Source: an uncultured Alphaproteobacteria bacterium
GTDB taxonomy: Bacteria > Pseudomonadota > Alphaproteobacteria > Sphingomonadales > Sphingomonadaceae
Direction: 5' to 3'
Length of the DNA: 34,844 nt
Assembly (NCBI GenBank): GCA_903939555.1
Contig: CAJAHV010000171.1
Span: 1 to 34,844 of the forward strand
Shown here: positions 31,865 through 34,844 of the stretch, piece by piece
Layout of the letters: each line of letters starts with the position of its first letter
Numbering within the stretch: the first letter of the stretch is position 1
Translations under genes and position numbers: made by a program
The notes under the pieces: generated by a model
The model's database searches: none
The model's input: only the letters and a program-made list of their open reading frames with translations
What the model was told of the DNA's origin: nothing

Positions 31865-32997
31865 CCAGCGCAGCCGGCGCGGCGGCGCGCTTTGCGCCCG
31901 GCGTCTGCGCGCGCCTCGTCGTCAAGATCGGTTCCTCGCTGCTTGTTGATGGTGCGGGCGCCGTGCGGCGTGACTGGCTGGCGGGGGTCGTCGCCGATAT
32001 CGCGGCGCGGCGCGCGGCGGGCCAAGAGGTCGTTGTCGTCTCGTCGGGCGCGATTGCGCTGGGCGCGCGGCGGCTCAAGCTCGACAAAGGCGGGCGCGCC
32101 AGCCTCGAGGATGCCCAGGCGGCGGCGGCTGTCGGGCAGGTCGCGCTGAGTGCGGTGTGGGAAGCGTTGCTCTCCGAGGCCGGGCTGACGATGGCACAGG
32201 TGCTGTTGACGCTGGGCGATCTCGAGGATCGGCGGCGCTATCTCAACGTATCGGCGACGCTCGACCGGCTGCTGGCGCTGGGTGCGGTGCCGGTGCTCAA
32301 CGAAAACGACACGGTAGCAACCAGCGAGATCCGCTTTGGTGACAATGATCGGCTGGCGGCACGTGCGGCGCAGGCCGCCGGCGCAGGTGGCGTGTTGCTG
32401 CTGAGCGACGTCGACGGGCTGTATACGGCGCACCCAGGGCGTGATCCGATGGCGAAGCTGGTGCCCGAAGTGTTGAAGCTGACCCCGGTGATCGAGGCCA
32501 TGGCGAGCGCTGACAGCGGCTCCGGGCTGGGGTCCGGGGGCATGGCGGCCAAGCTGGCGGCGGCAAAGATCGCCGGGGCAGCGGGCATCCACCTCGCCAT
32601 TGCGGACGGTCGGGTGGCACATCCGTTGCAGCATTTTGCCGATACAGGGCGCGGCACGGTGTTTGTCGCGGGCGAAGGATCGCGCGCCCGCAAGGCCTGG
32701 CTGGCCGGGCGCCTGACGGTTCACGGCACGCTGACGCTCGATGCCGGGGCTGTGGCGGCGCTGCAACGTGGCAAAAGCCTGCTGGCGGCAGGCGTAACCG
32801 CCGTCGAGGGGCGCTTTGCCCGGGGCGATGTGGTGGCGCTGGCCGGGCCCGACGGGGTGATCGGGCGCGGGCTGGCGGGCTATGATGCAGGGGATGCGGC
32901 GATGATCCGGGGGTTGCGCAACGAGGCTCAGGCAGCGGTGCTGGGCTATGCGCCGCGTGCCGCGCTGGTCCATGCCGATCATCTGGTGCTGTTGTGA
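31849..32997 (+). CDS. proB: Glutamate 5-kinase
   Basis: A 382-residue amino-acid kinase that phosphorylates glutamate in the first step of proline synthesis. RLVVKIGSSLLVDGAG starts the kinase domain. VVVSSGAIALGARRL, VLNENDTVATSEIRFGDNDRLAARAA and LLLSDVDGLYTAHP are active-site landmarks, and GSGLGSGGMAAKLAAAKIA follows. The C-terminal PUA domain begins near residue 285 (GTLTLDAGAVAALQRGKSLLAAGVTAVEGRFARGD). ATG 31849 lies inside obgE, and the next in-frame alternatives would cut the family N-terminus. The stop overlaps the proA GTG. Confidence 0.96.
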   Translation: MEPAVTSAAGAAARFAPGVCARLVVKIGSSLLVDGAGAVRRDWLAGVVADIAARRAAGQEVVVVSSGAIALGARRLKLDKGGRASLEDAQAAAAVGQVALSAVWEALLSEAGLTMAQVLLTLGDLEDRRRYLNVSATLDRLLALGAVPVLNENDTVATSEIRFGDNDRLAARAAQAAGAGGVLLLSDVDGLYTAHPGRDPMAKLVPEVLKLTPVIEAMASADSGSGLGSGGMAAKLAAAKIAGAAGIHLAIADGRVAHPLQHFADTGRGTVFVAGEGSRARKAWLAGRLTVHGTLTLDAGAVAALQRGKSLLAAGVTAVEGRFARGDVVALAGPDGVIGRGLAGYDAGDAAMIRGLRNEAQAAVLGYAPRAALVHADHLVLL

Positions 32998-34244
32998 GCC
33001 CGCAAACGAGCATCGCCACCATAGCGCGGTCGGCACGCGCGGCGGTTGCGGGGCTGGCGCAGGCGCCTGCCGGGCAGAAGGCGCTGGCGATCAGCACGGC
33101 GGCGCAGGCCATTCGCGCCCGGTCGAGCGCGCTGATTGCGGCCAATGCCGATGATGTCACGGCGGCGCGGGCGGCAGGTATTTCGGCGGCGTTGATCGAC
33201 CGGCTGGCGCTTGATGCCGGGCGCGTGGAAGCGATTGCGGCGGGTCTCGACACGGTCGCGGGGCTGCCGGACCCGGTCGGGGAGGTCATCAAGTGCTGGG
33301 AAACCGGCAATGGCCTGCACTTCGAACGGGTGCGCGTGCCGCTCGGGGTGATCGGCATCATCTATGAAAGCCGGCCCGGGGTGACCGCCGATGCGGCGGC
33401 ACTGTGCCTGATGGCGGGCAATGCGTGTCTGTTGCGTGGCGGTTCCGAGGCGGCGCGGTCGAACATGGTGCTGCTGGAATGCGTCGGCGAAGGGTTGCGG
33501 GCGGCGGGTTTGCCGGCGGCGGCGGTGCAATTGGTGCCGGCCGGCGACCGCGCGCTGGTCGGTGCGATGCTGGCAGCGCACGGTTTGATCGATGTCATCA
33601 TCCCGCGTGGCGGCAAGGGGCTGGTGGCGCGGGTCCAAGCCGAGGCGCGGGTGCCGGTGCTGGCGCATCTGGATGGCATCAATCATGTCTATGTCGATGC
33701 GTCGGCGGAGCCGGCGATGGCGGCGGCGATTGTCGTCAATTCCAAGTTGCGGCGCACCGCGGTGTGCGGGGCAATGGAGACATTGCTGATCGACCGGGCC
33801 GCAGCCCCGGCGCTGGCGCAGGCAGTGCTGGCGGCGCTTGTCGATGCCGGTTGCGAAGTACGCGGCGACGTGGCGGCGCTGGAGCCGCGTGCGGTGCCGG
33901 CACCGGCCGGTGCCTTTGATACCGAATATCTCGATGCCATCGCCTCGGTGGCGCTGGTCGATGGTGTCGAAGGGGCCATCGCGCATATCGCGCAGCATGG
34001 TTCGGCGCATACCGATGCGATTGTCGCGGGCGATGCGGTGGTGGCGGAACGCTTTCTGGCGGCGGTCGACAGTGCCATCGTGCTGTGGAATGCCTCCACC
34101 CAGTTCGCCGATGGCGGCGAATTCGGCTTCGGTGCCGAAATCGGCATCGCCACCGGCCGGCTGCATGCGCGCGGCCCGGTAGCGCTTGAAGGGCTGACGA
34201 TCTACAAGACGCGGGTCACCGGCACCGGCCAGGTGCGGCCCTGA
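32994..34244 (+). CDS. proA: Glutamate-5-semialdehyde dehydrogenase (gamma-glutamyl phosphate reductase)
   Basis: A 416-residue NADPH-dependent reductase, second step of proline synthesis. Seen are RVPLGVIGIIYESRPGVTADAAALCLMAGNACLLRGGSEA, DVIIPRGGKGLV, and LDGINHVYVDASAEPAMAAAIVVNSKLRRTAVCGAMETLL with the catalytic Cys in TAVCGAMET. HGSAHTDAIV and VLWNASTQFADGGEFGFGAEIGIATGRLHARGPVALEGLT close the protein. The start is GTG, sharing bases with the proB stop (GTGA). The stop shares bases with the CTG start of nadD. Confidence 0.97.
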   Translation: MSPQTSIATIARSARAAVAGLAQAPAGQKALAISTAAQAIRARSSALIAANADDVTAARAAGISAALIDRLALDAGRVEAIAAGLDTVAGLPDPVGEVIKCWETGNGLHFERVRVPLGVIGIIYESRPGVTADAAALCLMAGNACLLRGGSEAARSNMVLLECVGEGLRAAGLPAAAVQLVPAGDRALVGAMLAAHGLIDVIIPRGGKGLVARVQAEARVPVLAHLDGINHVYVDASAEPAMAAAIVVNSKLRRTAVCGAMETLLIDRAAAPALAQAVLAALVDAGCEVRGDVAALEPRAVPAPAGAFDTEYLDAIASVALVDGVEGAIAHIAQHGSAHTDAIVAGDAVVAERFLAAVDSAIVLWNASTQFADGGEFGFGAEIGIATGRLHARGPVALEGLTIYKTRVTGTGQVRP

Positions 34245-34844
34245 AACGCGTCGGCCTGCTCGGCGGCTCGTTCAACCCGGCACATGCCGGGCACCGCCAT
34301 ATCAGCCTGGAGGCGATGCGCTTGCTCGGGCTGGATGAGGTCTGGTGGCTGGTCAGCCCGCAAAATCCGTTGAAATCCACCGCTGGCATGGCGCCGCTGG
34401 CGGCACGATTGGGCTCGGCGCGGGCGATGGCGCGGCATCCGCGCATCCGGCCGATGGCGATAGAGGCCGAAATCGGCACGCGCTTTGCCGTCGATACAGT
34501 GGCGTCGCTGCGCCGGCGCTGGCCCAATACGGCGTTCATCTGGTTGATGGGTGCCGATATTCTGCCCGAATTGCACCGCTGGCACCGCTGGCGCGCCTTT
34601 GCACAGGGCGTGCCGATTGCCGTTTTGGCGCGTCCGCGCTATATGGGGACTGCTCTGGTATCGCCCGCAATGGCGTGGCTGGGGCGCTGGCGGCGGCCTT
34701 TGGGGTCGATTCGCGATTGGACGCGCTGGCCATTGCCGGCAATCATCGTCCTGTCGATCCGCCAGACGCCCTTGTCGGCGACGGCGATTCGCGCCGCCGA
34801 TCCTGATTGGGCGCAGCAATTCATGCCGGCAGCCACCGGCAACC
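34241..34844 (+). CDS. nadD: Nicotinate-nucleotide adenylyltransferase, partial at window end, probable CTG start
   Basis: At least 201 codons of the NAD-synthesis enzyme that joins nicotinate mononucleotide and ATP. KRVGLLGGSFNPAHAGHRHIS holds the nucleotidyltransferase motif, with WWLVSPQNPLK, FIWLMGADILPELHRWHRW and the SATAIR signature later. The frame upstream is closed by TGA at 34187-34189. Between there and the motif there is no ATG, GTG or TTG; the first ATG (near 34317) would remove the active site. CTG 34241 overlaps the proA stop (CTGA), has AGGTG 8 nt upstream and gives the usual short N-terminus. The gene runs off the window with no stop. Confidence 0.9.
   Translation, partial: MKRVGLLGGSFNPAHAGHRHISLEAMRLLGLDEVWWLVSPQNPLKSTAGMAPLAARLGSARAMARHPRIRPMAIEAEIGTRFAVDTVASLRRRWPNTAFIWLMGADILPELHRWHRWRAFAQGVPIAVLARPRYMGTALVSPAMAWLGRWRRPLGSIRDWTRWPLPAIIVLSIRQTPLSATAIRAADPDWAQQFMPAATGN

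Noticed and set aside
31729..33036. A 435-codon frame on the minus strand opposite obgE and proB
   Set aside because: Same reasoning: it runs antisense to two complete, well-conserved genes.
1..34844. CRISPR arrays, insertion sequences, prophage genes, toxin-antitoxin or restriction systems
   Set aside because: No direct-repeat array, transposase, integrase, capsid or known defence gene was found on reading both strands.

Overview
The window is a GC-rich stretch of roughly 35 kb from an alphaproteobacterium, most probably of the order Sphingomonadales. The evidence is the gene neighbourhoods and protein style: obgE-proB-proA-nadD after rplU-rpmA, bamE divergent from a ubiquinol-cytochrome c chaperone gene plus yceD, rodZ-cpoB-tilS-ftsH, a large TonB-dependent receptor, and a short ObgE without the C-terminal OCT domain. 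The species cannot be named from sequence alone. No rRNA, tRNA, CRISPR array, insertion sequence or phage gene is visible.

Layout. 1-5433: end of metK, a flavin monooxygenase gene on the minus strand lying between metK and trmB, then accA, mutT and prs. 5440-8357: a small secreted protein (minus), then alr-mlaE-mlaF coupled by 4-nt overlaps. 8358-8866: a 0.5-kb stretch with no convincing gene, including a short AT-rich patch. 8867-16806: the accessory part. It holds a minus-strand unit of methyltransferase, coiled-coil protein and SWIB protein; a broken carbon-nitrogen hydrolase; an MFS transporter with a short leader ORF; a TonB receptor; and a plus-strand pair (DUF1330-like protein and membrane protein). 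16845-18477: bamE facing cbp3-yceD. 18708-23620: minus-strand rodZ-cpoB-tilS-ftsH ending in a bidirectional terminator. 23883-28694: typA, folE, a PuuD-like membrane protein, dgoK-dgoA. 28675-29963 (minus): an aldehyde dehydrogenase gene with its catalytic centre deleted, coupled to a small membrane-anchored protein. 30075-34844: rplU-rpmA, then obgE-proB-proA-nadD joined by overlapping start and stop codons.

Most genes are housekeeping: SAM synthesis, tRNA modification, fatty acid initiation, PRPP, cell wall alanine, lipid transport, outer membrane assembly, proteolysis, translation, proline and NAD synthesis. The best candidate for something not yet described is regulatory. Two perfect FNR/FixK-type boxes (TTGAT-N4-ATCAA) occur in the window, both intergenic. 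One (1950-1963) lies between the flavin monooxygenase gene and trmB. The other (10951-10964) lies upstream of the methyltransferase/coiled-coil/SWIB unit. This suggests an oxygen- or redox-responsive pair of loci whose products have no assigned role. Other points of interest are two in-frame-looking gene truncations, a nadD whose only plausible start is CTG, a TAATG-coupled leader ORF before the MFS gene, and a dense cluster of perfect dyads between bamE and cbp3.
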